Source: UBA6265 sp964526965 (GTDB lineage Bacteria; Chloroflexota; Chloroflexia; Thermomicrobiales; UBA6265). Taken from it: DNA of 64,000 nucleotides. Where the stretch lies: contig CAZGML010000008.1 in assembly GCA_964526965.1 (NCBI GenBank), positions 38,049-102,048 on the forward strand, given 5' to 3'. This document shows, piece by piece, positions 50,432 through 58,743 of this stretch; position 1 is the stretch's first letter, and every line of letters starts with the position of its first letter. A program made the position numbers and the translations under genes. The notes below the pieces were generated by a model. It ran no database searches. It was given only the letters and a program-made list of their open reading frames with translations, and had not been told where the DNA came from.

Positions 50432-52042
50432 TTGCGTTTCCTTCTCTCGCTGTTCCTGACGTTGAATCTGTTGGTGCCGCCGCTGGTTACGGCCTCGCAA
50501 ACATCCTTGGCAGATAGCACCTATAACCCTGACGAATTAGTTGCTATCAAGCCGGAATTGCGAGACAGCGTTGCCAAAAGCCTACCCCGTGGAATGACGG
50601 AATACGATATCGAAATCGTACTTCCCACTAACGACATGGCCGACGGCGTGACGATAACAGGTTCACAAGAAGTTAACGTTACCAATACAACGGGCGAGGT
50701 GTTAACCGGGTTGCCGTTCCGACTTTATGCAAATGGGGCCCATCACGAACGCAATGTGATTGACATCACTTCGGTACGAATCAACGGTGCCGATATCGAT
50801 TGGGAACTGTCGGTGGCGGATAGCGTGGCGACGATTCCGGTAGATGAATTCGTCCCGAACGAGCGAATCACCATTGATATGGAGTTCACGCTGGATGTGC
50901 CCGTGGATGAAGCCAGTCACTATGGAATCCTGAATCACTCTACGGACAACGACACGACCGTGCTGGCCCACTGGTACCCGGTGCTGGCAGGCTGGGATCC
51001 GGACACCGGCTGGATGCTAAAACCATCCAGCCAGTTTGGCGATCCCATATTCACCGATGCGGGAGTGTACGACGTCTCCATCACCGCTCCGGCCGACCGC
51101 ACGCTAGTCACCAGCGGTGTAGAAACGGATCGGCAACGAGAAGGTGAGCTCGAGACGGTGCAGTTCAGCGCGAAACCGAGTCGCGATTTCGTGATTGTGA
51201 CTTCGAATACGCTCGAATCGACATCCACCGACGTAGATGGCACCACCGTCACCTCCTGGCATCTTCCGCAGCACGAAATCGGCGGAGAGTCCGTACTGGA
51301 ATGGACGGCGAACGCGCTGAACGTCTTCAACCCGTTACTGGGTGAATATCCCTGGCAGCAACTGCATGCAGTTGAGGCGTCGGTATTCAACGCGGCTGCC
51401 GTGGAGTTGCCACAGATGTTCATTGTGGGGACTTCGTTCTACACCGCATCAGATATCGGGCGGCCGGTCACCTACTTCGAGTTCACGGTTGCGCACGAAG
51501 TTGTGCACATGTGGTTTTACAGTATCGTGGGCAACAACCAGTACGACGCGGCGTTCATCGATGAGGGGCTAACGAACTACCTGAGCGGGGATATCTACTT
51601 CCGGGAGACGTATGGTGAATCGACCGGTGATGCCGCCTTCGAGACCTTTCTCTACCGACCGTTCCAACGCATGATCGAGAGCAACTCGGACGTGATCGTC
51701 GATCATCCGACAGACGATTTCCCGACCGCCAGTGCTTATTCAAATGCCGTGTATACCAAGGCTCCAGTCGGGTTTAGCGCAATCCATGCGGCGATGGGCG
51801 ATGAGGCCTTCTACGCTGCGCTGCAATCGTATGTAGAGGAATACGCCTGGCGGGTGGCAACTCCGGCCGATCTCGAGGCTGCGTTTCAGGCTCACACTGA
51901 CGCGGACATCCGGGAAATCTGGTCGCACTGGTTCGAGCGACGTGAGGGTGATCTCGATATCCGCGGAGATGGGCCTCGATTTCTATTTGAAATCGCAGCC
52001 AACCGGCCGGTTCACCGTGCAGCGGCAACCGCCTCGGCATAG
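50432..52042 (+). CDS. Secreted M1-family aminopeptidase-like protein
   Basis: 536 residues. Signal peptide FLLSLFLTLNLLVPPLVTA right after the start. An N-terminal beta domain (TITGSQEVNVTNTT, VIDITSVRINGADIDW) is followed by the catalytic domain: HEVVH at 355-359 and the third zinc ligand Glu378 in FIDEGLTNY. The usual GAMEN exopeptidase motif is replaced by AVELPQM. The start is TTG at 50432 with GGAGG 6 nt upstream, placing the signal peptide at the N-terminus; longer frames would add 40 residues of junk. Acts outside the membrane. Its end overlaps the convergent LLM gene by 31 nt. Confidence 0.88.
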   Translation: MRFLLSLFLTLNLLVPPLVTASQTSLADSTYNPDELVAIKPELRDSVAKSLPRGMTEYDIEIVLPTNDMADGVTITGSQEVNVTNTTGEVLTGLPFRLYANGAHHERNVIDITSVRINGADIDWELSVADSVATIPVDEFVPNERITIDMEFTLDVPVDEASHYGILNHSTDNDTTVLAHWYPVLAGWDPDTGWMLKPSSQFGDPIFTDAGVYDVSITAPADRTLVTSGVETDRQREGELETVQFSAKPSRDFVIVTSNTLESTSTDVDGTTVTSWHLPQHEIGGESVLEWTANALNVFNPLLGEYPWQQLHAVEASVFNAAAVELPQMFIVGTSFYTASDIGRPVTYFEFTVAHEVVHMWFYSIVGNNQYDAAFIDEGLTNYLSGDIYFRETYGESTGDAAFETFLYRPFQRMIESNSDVIVDHPTDDFPTASAYSNAVYTKAPVGFSAIHAAMGDEAFYAALQSYVEEYAWRVATPADLEAAFQAHTDADIREIWSHWFERREGDLDIRGDGPRFLFEIAANRPVHRAAATASA

Positions 52043-52908
52043 CGGGCGATGGCTTCCGGCGTAAACGGATAGAGGTTGGTCAGGATGTGATCGACGCCTT
52101 CATTCTGGTATTCCCGCAGCCGGGAGGCAACTTCATCAGCTGAACCTGTGATGTAGGTATCTGGCGTGTTCATCCAGTTCGGTAGTGCGCCGAGATCCGG
52201 GTAGCCAATAGTGACACCTCCGGTGACCGCGAGCGTATCGAAATCGCGTCCGACTTCATCGCACGCAGCGCGCAGGTTGCCGATATCCTGTTGGACCTTG
52301 CTAGCAGGGCCGAGCCAGTCGGTCGTCCACATATCTGCGTATCGGGCGGTGAGGCGCATCATGCGTGGGGCAAATGCAGCGAGCAGAATCGGCACGCCCT
52401 CCTCTCGCGGTCCTTGTGGACTGATGACGGCATCATTGGCGCTATGGAACCGCCCCTCAAACGTGACCTGACGGTCGCGTAACAGCGGCTTGATGATCTG
52501 GAGTGCCTCCTCAAGGCGCGAAACGCGATGGTCGAATGCCATACCAAAGGCATCGAATTCCTCTTTGTGCCAGCCTGCACCGAGGCCGAGGATGAGACGT
52601 CCAGCGCTGACCTCATCGAGCGTATCAGCCATCTTGGCGAGCAAGGCCGGATTACGGAATCCAGCACAAAGCACAGTCGTGCCGATCTCCACCCGGTTTG
52701 TCACAGCTGCGAGGGCGGTGAGCATTGTCCAACTCTCGTGAAAGCCGACGGTGGGATGCCCTTCAAAACGGTGCAGAAGATGGTCGTAGACCCAGATCGA
52801 ATCGAAGCCCAGATCCTCGCTTTGCATGGCTGCAGCTTTTAACTGCTGCCACGATGGCGCTGAGCCTGACTCATCCTCTGCCAGTGGCAAGATCATCCCG
52901 ATTTTCAT
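52012..52908 (-). CDS. LLM-class (luciferase-like, F420-dependent) oxidoreductase
   Basis: 298 residues, TIM-barrel. KIGMILPLAEDESG opens, then LGFDSIWVYDHLL, TTVLCAGFRNPALLAKMADTLD, and the diagnostic GRLILGLGAGWHKEEFDAFG near residue 105. GVPILLAAFAPRMMRLTARYAD continues the barrel. This group uses coenzyme F420 or FMN. AGGAG lies 6 nt before the ATG at 52908. It is divergent from the asparagine-synthetase-like gene, with only 36 nt between the starts. Substrate unknown. Confidence 0.9.
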   Translation of the reverse strand: MKIGMILPLAEDESGSAPSWQQLKAAAMQSEDLGFDSIWVYDHLLHRFEGHPTVGFHESWTMLTALAAVTNRVEIGTTVLCAGFRNPALLAKMADTLDEVSAGRLILGLGAGWHKEEFDAFGMAFDHRVSRLEEALQIIKPLLRDRQVTFEGRFHSANDAVISPQGPREEGVPILLAAFAPRMMRLTARYADMWTTDWLGPASKVQQDIGNLRAACDEVGRDFDTLAVTGGVTIGYPDLGALPNWMNTPDTYITGSADEVASRLREYQNEGVDHILTNLYPFTPEAIARYAEAVAAAR

Positions 52909-52944
52909 TCCAAACTCCTGCATAAGCCTCGTACACTTGCTGAC

Positions 52945-54000
52945 ATGAACGATACGTCACCCGCCACCATCGATGCCCTCGAACACGCGCTGCTCACAGC
53001 CACTGACCGGGTGCGACCCGACTGGCTGCTGCTTGGTGGCGGGGTGGATTCGGCCCTCCTTGCAGCGATGTGGAAACATCACGGCCACCAGTTTCGGGCG
53101 ATCACTGTTGGGCGGGATGCCAGCCTCACATGCGTGCCCGCCCACCAGTTCCTGCCGTACACCTGCAATTCCGACCTTGCCTGGTCTGGGCGCGTAGCAA
53201 AACACCTCGATCTCGACTGGACACCGCTGGAACTGGATCAGCGCGCCGCCCTGTTGTATCTCGACAAATTGGTGCTAAGCCAGCAATCGTTCGACCTCGG
53301 CCAGCTCAACAACATTGCGCTTTTCTCCGCTCTGGACAGCGCTGAGAATTTCCATAATCGCACCACCTTCGCGAGTGGTGATGATGGCGATGGACTCTTC
53401 GGCGGCTATCTCAACGCAGCAGAGCACGCCGATTGGGGAGCCTGGATATCCGAGCGGATACCCAACATCAAGCCACCGGTACGCGACATCGGAACATCGT
53501 TGAACTGGCAGCCCATGTTCCCCTATCTGGAGCCAGAGGTATTGAGGGTGGTGAAGTCACTTTCCCAATCGGACATTCGGCAGCCTGTGTCCGTAAGCGA
53601 CATCTCGTTACCGCCAAGCTTTATGGATCAGTTTGACAGGGACGCATTCGGTGCGAGCGAACGGGTTTGGGGCAAGGTGATTTTGCGAAAGGTTGCAGAG
53701 CGGTATTTGCCGCATGAACTCGCGTGGCGCCCGAAAACCGACCTGCAATTTGGTAGCGGGATGTGTGCGTTGGAGCACCCGTTAGCAACGCTGTTGAACA
53801 CCGGACATCGGATGCTAATTGAGCGTTCGGGAATGCAATTTTTCAACGACGCGCACCGCGGTTTGTACAGCCGGTTCCTCAGCCTGGGTGGTCAAATCCC
53901 GCCCGTAAGAGACGGAGAATATGCCTGCCCGAACTGCGGTGGTGGTGTGGTGATCGGCAAGAATCACTGTCACACGTGCGGACATTGGGAGGCTCAGTGA
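52945..54000 (+). CDS. Asparagine-synthetase-like protein with C-terminal zinc ribbon
   Basis: 351 residues. It has the PP-loop ATP pyrophosphatase motif LGGGVDSA (30-37; family SGGxDS) and SGDDGDGLFGGY, the asparagine-synthetase loop, near residue 150. The N-terminal glutaminase domain of AsnB is absent, with no Cys2. The C-terminus instead has a zinc ribbon, C328-x2-C331 and C342-x2-C345, after YACPNCGG. Residues between about 200 and 320 (LAWRPKTDLQFGSGM, as in AsnB) close the ATP site. It may adenylate an acid for amide or beta-lactam-like bond formation using free ammonia or another amine. No ribosome binding site of strength is seen. Exact function unknown. Confidence 0.75.
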   Translation: MNDTSPATIDALEHALLTATDRVRPDWLLLGGGVDSALLAAMWKHHGHQFRAITVGRDASLTCVPAHQFLPYTCNSDLAWSGRVAKHLDLDWTPLELDQRAALLYLDKLVLSQQSFDLGQLNNIALFSALDSAENFHNRTTFASGDDGDGLFGGYLNAAEHADWGAWISERIPNIKPPVRDIGTSLNWQPMFPYLEPEVLRVVKSLSQSDIRQPVSVSDISLPPSFMDQFDRDAFGASERVWGKVILRKVAERYLPHELAWRPKTDLQFGSGMCALEHPLATLLNTGHRMLIERSGMQFFNDAHRGLYSRFLSLGGQIPPVRDGEYACPNCGGGVVIGKNHCHTCGHWEAQ

Positions 54001-54012
54001 CGCTATAGCCTC

Positions 54013-54813
54013 CTACGACGCTGCAATCATGGCCGTGAGGGTGACAGTTCCATCCAGGCGGGAATTGCCGTCCGGAAATGCCTCCCGCGCCCAGGCGAGG
54101 AAGTTGATGACAGTCTGGTTGAAGGCTTCTTCCGACACTGAAGCGTACAGCGGCCGGACGCGCCCGGCGTATCCTTCCCTCGCTTCGTTGACGGATTGGC
54201 CGAAGCTCCAAGTGGCGAGTTCGCGTATCTGTACATCTGGCCAGCGTCGGAGAAACTCAGCATGGGCCTCCTCCTCATCTGGGGTAGGTGGGATATGTCT
54301 ATATCCCGTCGATTCGATCATCTCCCGCCATGTCGCGCTCCAGCGACTCAGCGCGTCACCCTCCGTTGTCGGTTCGGTGAGATGGATAACATACCCGCCA
54401 GGCCGCGCCACGCGTGCGAGCTCATCCAGCACGGCGGGCCAATCCGGTACCAGATACAACAACTGCGCGATGATTCCGAGGTCGAATGAATCGTCGTCGA
54501 ATGGAAGGTCGGTGGCATCGGCCTGAGTGAGGTGAACGCGGTCAGCGAGATGCAGTCCCCCGGCAGCGTCCTCGCAGGTGTCCAACATCGGCTGGGAGAT
54601 ATCCGTCCCCGTCACCTCGTGGCCCAATGCGGCCAGCGGCAGGGATACCCTGCCGGTGCCAATTCCCGGCTCAATGATTTGAAGCTGTTGCCCATCTACC
54701 AGCTGATCAACGAATTCCACCCACGCCCTGATGCCCGAGCGCGGCAAGCCGCGCTGGTGGTCAAACTGATCGGCAATAGCATCAAACGACAAGTGCATCC
54801 AGCGATTCCCCAT
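54013..54813 (-). CDS. Class I SAM-dependent methyltransferase
   Basis: 266 residues. Motif I reads IIEPGIGTGRVSLPLA near residue 47, motif post-I HEVTGTDIS, then ADATDLPFDDDSFDLGII and LARVARPGGYVIHLTEP. The Asp/Asn of SAM binding are in place. A C-terminal region with many Trp and Arg differs among members and would set the substrate, which is unknown. It is convergent with the asparagine-synthetase-like gene, with a 12-nt gap. Tailoring role together with the LLM and synthetase-like genes is possible but unproved. Confidence 0.85.
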   Translation of the reverse strand: MGNRWMHLSFDAIADQFDHQRGLPRSGIRAWVEFVDQLVDGQQLQIIEPGIGTGRVSLPLAALGHEVTGTDISQPMLDTCEDAAGGLHLADRVHLTQADATDLPFDDDSFDLGIIAQLLYLVPDWPAVLDELARVARPGGYVIHLTEPTTEGDALSRWSATWREMIESTGYRHIPPTPDEEEAHAEFLRRWPDVQIRELATWSFGQSVNEAREGYAGRVRPLYASVSEEAFNQTVINFLAWAREAFPDGNSRLDGTVTLTAMIAAS

Positions 54814-54876
54814 GCAGACAAACTGGCTCTAACCCGCTAAGCTGTGCGTAGCAAATCGATGCAGGCAAGGAGAATA

Positions 54877-54948
54877 ATGATGGCACGAGTCACCGATCCT
54901 GGCCCATCGTTCAGGACCGAATCGGCCTTTCGCGCGACCAGATCATAA
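54877..54948 (+). CDS. Possible small leader ORF (23 codons)
   Basis: ATG ATG start behind AAGGAG (54868-54873) and a 23-codon frame ending in TAA 12 nt before the DUF3224-like start. The peptide has no repeats or regulatory codon run. The good ribosome binding site is the only support. It could be a translated leader or chance. Confidence 0.25.
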   Translation: MMARVTDPGPSFRTESAFRATRS

Positions 54949-54960
54949 AGGACGGAAATC

Positions 54961-55341
54961 ATGCCTGATACAAAAACCATCCGTTTCGAGATCGAGATGA
55001 CACCAACCGATCTACCCGGTATCGGTGATTGGAGCAACGGTTTTACACTCACCAAGACCCTCACCGGCGACCTTCTCGGCACCAGCGAAGGGTTGTTCAT
55101 CAACGCCGGTCAGGTTGAGGGAATGCGCAGTTACATCGTTGTCGAACGGCTGAGTGGGCAAACCGCAGATGGCCAGCCAGCCGGTGTTGTACTGGAGCAT
55201 GGAGGTATCGAGAACGATGATTCCGCCTGGTTTGGACGCATCGTGCCCGGAACGGGTAACGGAGCGTGGGAAGGGATGACAGGCACCATCCGCTTCGAAC
55301 GCGATGCCGACGGCGAGACAATGGTGCTCTTCGTCAACTGA
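54961..55341 (+). CDS. DUF3224-like beta-barrel protein
   Basis: 126 residues. The pattern FTLTKTLTGDLLGTSEG, YIVVERLSGQTADGQPAGVVLEHGG (as regions about 23-40 and 55-80) and IVPGTGNGAWEGMTGTI matches DUF3224 proteins, small allene-oxide-cyclase-like barrels of unknown function. AAAGGACGG precedes the ATG. A small possible leader frame lies just upstream. Its end overlaps that of the convergent alpha/beta hydrolase gene by 8 nt. Confidence 0.72.
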   Translation: MPDTKTIRFEIEMTPTDLPGIGDWSNGFTLTKTLTGDLLGTSEGLFINAGQVEGMRSYIVVERLSGQTADGQPAGVVLEHGGIENDDSAWFGRIVPGTGNGAWEGMTGTIRFERDADGETMVLFVN

Positions 55342-56269
55342 GCGCTTTCTTCAACCATGCATCCGTCTCGGAGAGCGCTCGCTCGCGAACGGGCAAGGCG
55401 CTGAGCATGACATCGTGAATCGCTCCCGGCAGGGGCAAGTCGGTAACTTCGCTGCCAATGTGCGGGAGCCAACGCCGCATATGCTCCACATCGAGCACCA
55501 CGTCGGTTTTGTGCGCGTCCTCATGCCAACGATCAAGATCCAGCCGACTGCGATCCGAGCGCAGCATCAGTACGGGCACACCCACATTCAGTCCTTCGTG
55601 AAGGCGGGCCTGCTCACGACGCACAGTAGAGAGGAATCCCGACTTTACCGGTTGCGGGGTTAGTGGTTTCAGGCGCGGGTCAAAATCCCATTCACCACGA
55701 GCACTCACGTGAATACTGCGGGGATAAAGATCCGGGAGCTTACGAGGCACGTTCGAATGGGGCCGAATTTTGGCCATGCCATGAGCCAGCCACGTACCAA
55801 CGGTACGATCAAGCACGGATCCTTGCAGGTCGAACCAGGGGCTATTCAGCACCAGAGCGTCAATCGGACGGCTAGCCCGACGGTCGTTCGCCCAGATCGT
55901 ACCGATCAACCCACCAGTACTATGACCCATCAGCACAATGCGCCCCTGACCATCGGCGCGGATTTGCTCGACGGCGAGATCAAGTTCCTCGTAGTACTCG
56001 GTGAGATCGTCCGTATACCACCGGTGTTGGCCGGGTCGAATCGAGCGTCCGTAGCGGCGTATATCCACCGCATACCAGGCCCACCCCTGTTCAGCGAAAT
56101 GGCGGGCGACGTGGTCCTGAAAGAAATAGTCCACAAACCCGTGCAGGTAGAGAATAGCTCCGCGCGGTGAAACGTCAGGATTCGCGGAAAGCGATACCAA
56201 CGTCGCGAAGTGACCATCATTCAGGTCAAGCCGCTGCTGTGTGTAGTCTGAACCGAGGACATCCGTCAC
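55334..56269 (-). CDS. Alpha/beta hydrolase (monoacylglycerol-lipase-like)
   Basis: 311 residues. Serine hydrolase with oxyanion HG in YLHGFVDY, the nucleophile Ser117 in MGHSTGG, and a late catalytic His in PGAIHDVM. The RRYGRSIRPGQHRWYTDDL segment before the nucleophile resembles the lid region of lysophospholipase-like enzymes. The start is GTG with GGGAGG 8 nt upstream. No signal peptide. Divergent from the acidic protein gene. Substrate unknown, likely an ester. Confidence 0.87.
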   Translation of the reverse strand: MTDVLGSDYTQQRLDLNDGHFATLVSLSANPDVSPRGAILYLHGFVDYFFQDHVARHFAEQGWAWYAVDIRRYGRSIRPGQHRWYTDDLTEYYEELDLAVEQIRADGQGRIVLMGHSTGGLIGTIWANDRRASRPIDALVLNSPWFDLQGSVLDRTVGTWLAHGMAKIRPHSNVPRKLPDLYPRSIHVSARGEWDFDPRLKPLTPQPVKSGFLSTVRREQARLHEGLNVGVPVLMLRSDRSRLDLDRWHEDAHKTDVVLDVEHMRRWLPHIGSEVTDLPLPGAIHDVMLSALPVRERALSETDAWLKKALS

Positions 56270-56381
56270 GATTGGGCCTCCCGTTCGTTTGATGCTGGTT
56301 TGTCCCCATCATACACCCGCATGGAGATGGCATGAGATGTGCGTATTGCTAACCGAGATCTGAAGGAATCAGGAGCAAACC

Positions 56382-56675
56382 ATGAGCGATAAGACAGTTC
56401 CTCACGATGCCGACGAATATAAGGACGAAAACGAATCTCCCCGCACCGATCCGAGCCATGTAGACAAAGACCCGTTGGTGCGGGAAGCCGAGACCGACGA
56501 GGACGATGATTTCCCCAATCGGGATGATGACGAGTTCACTCAGCGCGACCTCCGGGAACCCCCAGTCGATCCAAACCTGCATGAGGACAACAAGCCAGAG
56601 AATCCGCCCCGAGGTGAGAAGGGCGACCCGAAAGATGTCACGCCACCAATCGATCCGGACGCATCCGACAACTAA
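56382..56675 (+). CDS. Highly acidic, disordered small protein
   Basis: 97 residues, no family recognised. About 22 Asp and 11 Glu against 12 Lys/Arg, rich in Pro, and no Cys or Trp, so it should be unfolded and strongly negative. The clearest stretches are ETDEDDDFPNRDDDEF and PPRGEKGDPKDVTPP. AGGAG is 6 nt before the ATG, and a terminator follows, so it looks like a real monocistronic gene. It could bind cations or basic proteins, but that is only a guess. Confidence 0.6.
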   Translation: MSDKTVPHDADEYKDENESPRTDPSHVDKDPLVREAETDEDDDFPNRDDDEFTQRDLREPPVDPNLHEDNKPENPPRGEKGDPKDVTPPIDPDASDN

Positions 56676-56728
56676 TCGATAACCTGGCCGTCGACGATTT
56701 CGATCATACGGCCCAACTCCCGCGCATG

Positions 56729-56756
56729 AATGGCCACCCTCAATCGGGCGGCCATT
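56729..56756. terminator. Bidirectional terminator between two convergent genes
   Basis: AATGGCC-a-CCC (56729-56739) pairs with GGG-c-GGCCATT (56746-56756) around a 6-nt loop, followed by TTG on the plus strand. It lies between the acidic protein and GNAT genes. Confidence 0.65.
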
Positions 56757-56762
56757 TGTGAC

Positions 56763-57326
56763 CTAAAGGGCTGAATTCTCCTCGACCAATGCCGCCCACT
56801 CGCGATCGAGCATGGCGAAAATGAGCTCGTTCGTCCAGACGTCGCCGCGTTTGTCATTTTCGATGAGGCGGCCTTCCTGGCGCATTCCGAGTCGCTGGCA
56901 GATCTTTGCGGATACGGTGTGTTCTTCATCGACCCGCGCATAGATGCGATGAACACCCCACTCCTCGAATCCGATTTTTAAAGCCGCCCGAGCGGCTTCG
57001 GTAGCGAATCCCTGCCCGGCATGATCGGGATGAATGATATAGCCGACCTCGTACGTGCCCGTCATTTCCGGAGTTCGGTTGAGGAACACGTCGCCAATAA
57101 CTGCAGATGTGTCGTTGCGAATAACCATCCACTTGCCGAAGCCTGACCTGGGATCGTTGATCTTTGGAAGCAGCTCCTCGATATGGGCTGTGGCTTCATC
57201 CAGCGAGGTCCACACCGGTGTGTAGGTATATGTGTTTACCTCCGGAATGGAACGATAGCTAAAGAGCGCTTCGGCGTCCTCCAGGGTCATCGGTCGAAGG
57301 GAGAGACGGTTCTGGGTGTCGTTCAT
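56763..57326 (-). CDS. GNAT-family N-acetyltransferase (RimJ/RimL type)
   Basis: 187 residues. RLSLRPMTLEDAEALFSYRS begins the fold; YEVGYIIHPDHAGQGFATEA contains the acetyl-CoA-binding turn; ARVDEEHTVSAKICQRLGMRQEGRLIEN is the C-terminal helix and strand, given here as the region 120-160. It acetylates a protein N-terminus or small molecule; substrate unknown. It is divergent from the exonuclease gene, 69 nt apart. This is the second GNAT in the window and is clearly different from the first. Confidence 0.9.
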   Translation of the reverse strand: MNDTQNRLSLRPMTLEDAEALFSYRSIPEVNTYTYTPVWTSLDEATAHIEELLPKINDPRSGFGKWMVIRNDTSAVIGDVFLNRTPEMTGTYEVGYIIHPDHAGQGFATEAARAALKIGFEEWGVHRIYARVDEEHTVSAKICQRLGMRQEGRLIENDKRGDVWTNELIFAMLDREWAALVEENSAL

Positions 57327-57395
57327 CGGTATCCTTATATTCGCGGCTACAATGCCGGTTGGTGAGAAAGTACTCAGCGTAAGGTATCAGAACCA

Positions 57396-58217
57396 ATGCA
57401 GATCTATTCCTGGAACGTCAACGGAATTCGCGCGGTTATTCGCAAGGGTGCCTGGAAGGAATTCTGGGATCAGCACAGCCCGGATGTCCTTTGCCTGCAA
57501 GAAACAAAGGCGCAAGAGGGGCAGGCGAAGCCGGATTTGCCGGATTACCTGGAGTTCTGGAATAGCGCAGAGCGAAAAGGCTACAGCGGGACGGCGATTT
57601 TCAGCCGAACAGAGCCGCTCCACCTGCTACGTGACCTGCCGCAGGATATCGAAGTAAAGTTCGGCCTGCATGACGATCAATACGGTAATCCAAATACCGA
57701 AGGTCGCGTGCTGGCTGCAGAATTCGAGGATTTCTGGATATCGACCGTTTACACACCGAACAGCAAGAGCGACCTGAGCAGGGTTCCCCTTCGGCATGCA
57801 AAGTGGGATCCGGCATTTCTCACCTACATGAAGGAACTTGAAACCGGCAAACATGGTAGTGGTACTCCCAAGCCGGCGATCTACTGCGGAGATTTCAACG
57901 TCGCCCACCAGGAGATTGACCTTGCGCGCCCGAAAGAGAACGTCAACACCCATGGCTTCACCCCACAGGAGCGAGAAGGGTTCGGGAATATGGTTGAGAA
58001 CGGATTCGTCGATACGTTCCGTACGCTCAACCCGGATGCCCGTGATGTTTACTCCTGGTGGAACCAGATGAGTCGGGCGCGGGACCGAAACGTCGGCTGG
58101 CGCATCGATTACGTGATGGTGAGCGAAGAGCTCATGCCGAAGGTAAAGAACGCCGAGGTTCATATGGACGTTATGGGCAGCGACCACTGCCCGGTAAGCA
58201 TCACGCTGGACATGTAG
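57396..58217 (+). CDS. xthA: Exodeoxyribonuclease III
   Basis: 273 residues, ordinary size. Motifs of the Xth/AP-endonuclease fold: YSWNVNGIRA at the N-terminus, LCLQETKAQ with the metal-binding Glu, YCGDFNVAH with catalytic Asp/Asn, GWRIDYVMVS and the final GSDHCPV. It cuts at abasic sites and removes 3' blocks during base excision repair. AAGG precedes the ATG. A DinB/ClbS-like gene begins 2 nt after its stop, so the two are coupled. Secure. Confidence 0.96.
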   Translation: MQIYSWNVNGIRAVIRKGAWKEFWDQHSPDVLCLQETKAQEGQAKPDLPDYLEFWNSAERKGYSGTAIFSRTEPLHLLRDLPQDIEVKFGLHDDQYGNPNTEGRVLAAEFEDFWISTVYTPNSKSDLSRVPLRHAKWDPAFLTYMKELETGKHGSGTPKPAIYCGDFNVAHQEIDLARPKENVNTHGFTPQEREGFGNMVENGFVDTFRTLNPDARDVYSWWNQMSRARDRNVGWRIDYVMVSEELMPKVKNAEVHMDVMGSDHCPVSITLDM

Positions 58218-58219
58218 TC

Positions 58220-58732
58220 ATGAATGATTTACCTGAACCAATGACACGACAGGAACTGCTCGATAGCTTCTCCACAGAAAGGGATGCCCTTCTGGCGATG
58301 GTGGATTCGACGGATAAACAGGCGTTGCTTGAGCGCAAAGATGCGGCAGGGTGGAACGCTCGTGACCACCTCGCCCATCTCATCGCCTGGCTTCAGGGTG
58401 TTACCCACATGGTGCGAGAGGGCAAGCCGCAGCATGTGGGGATGGGAATTCCGGCAGACCTGTTTAGCTTTGAAGACTATGACCCGATGAACGAAGCGAT
58501 TCGGCAGCGAACAATAAACTGGCCGGTCAGGCAGGTTTTGGCCTATTTGCGTGCGAGTCACGAGGAGATGGTCGGCATCGTTGCGCGTATGACCGATGAG
58601 GACTTGTTAAAGCCCGTCAACGACTTTGTACCAGGTGCCGGAGATTTCGCTATTTGCTACAAGATTGACGGGAACGGCCCGTATCACTATCGTCAGCATC
58701 GTGAGTGGATTGAGGAAATCCTCGCCTCCTGA
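58220..58732 (+). CDS. DinB-superfamily protein, ClbS/DfsB-like
   Basis: 170 residues. Four-helix bundle: RQELLDSFSTERDALLAMVD, then GWNARDHLAHLIAWLQGVTHM with a HLAHLIAW segment typical of the ClbS/DfsB group, and a C-terminal GNGPYHYRQHREWIEEIL. ClbS hydrolyses the cyclopropane warhead of colibactin; other members handle stress compounds. The start at 58220 is 2 nt after the exonuclease III stop, suggesting a coupled damage-response pair. This is the third DinB-like gene in the window. Function of this one is not proved. Confidence 0.72.
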   Translation: MNDLPEPMTRQELLDSFSTERDALLAMVDSTDKQALLERKDAAGWNARDHLAHLIAWLQGVTHMVREGKPQHVGMGIPADLFSFEDYDPMNEAIRQRTINWPVRQVLAYLRASHEEMVGIVARMTDEDLLKPVNDFVPGAGDFAICYKIDGNGPYHYRQHREWIEEILAS

Positions 58733-58743
58733 GTACTTGTGCT

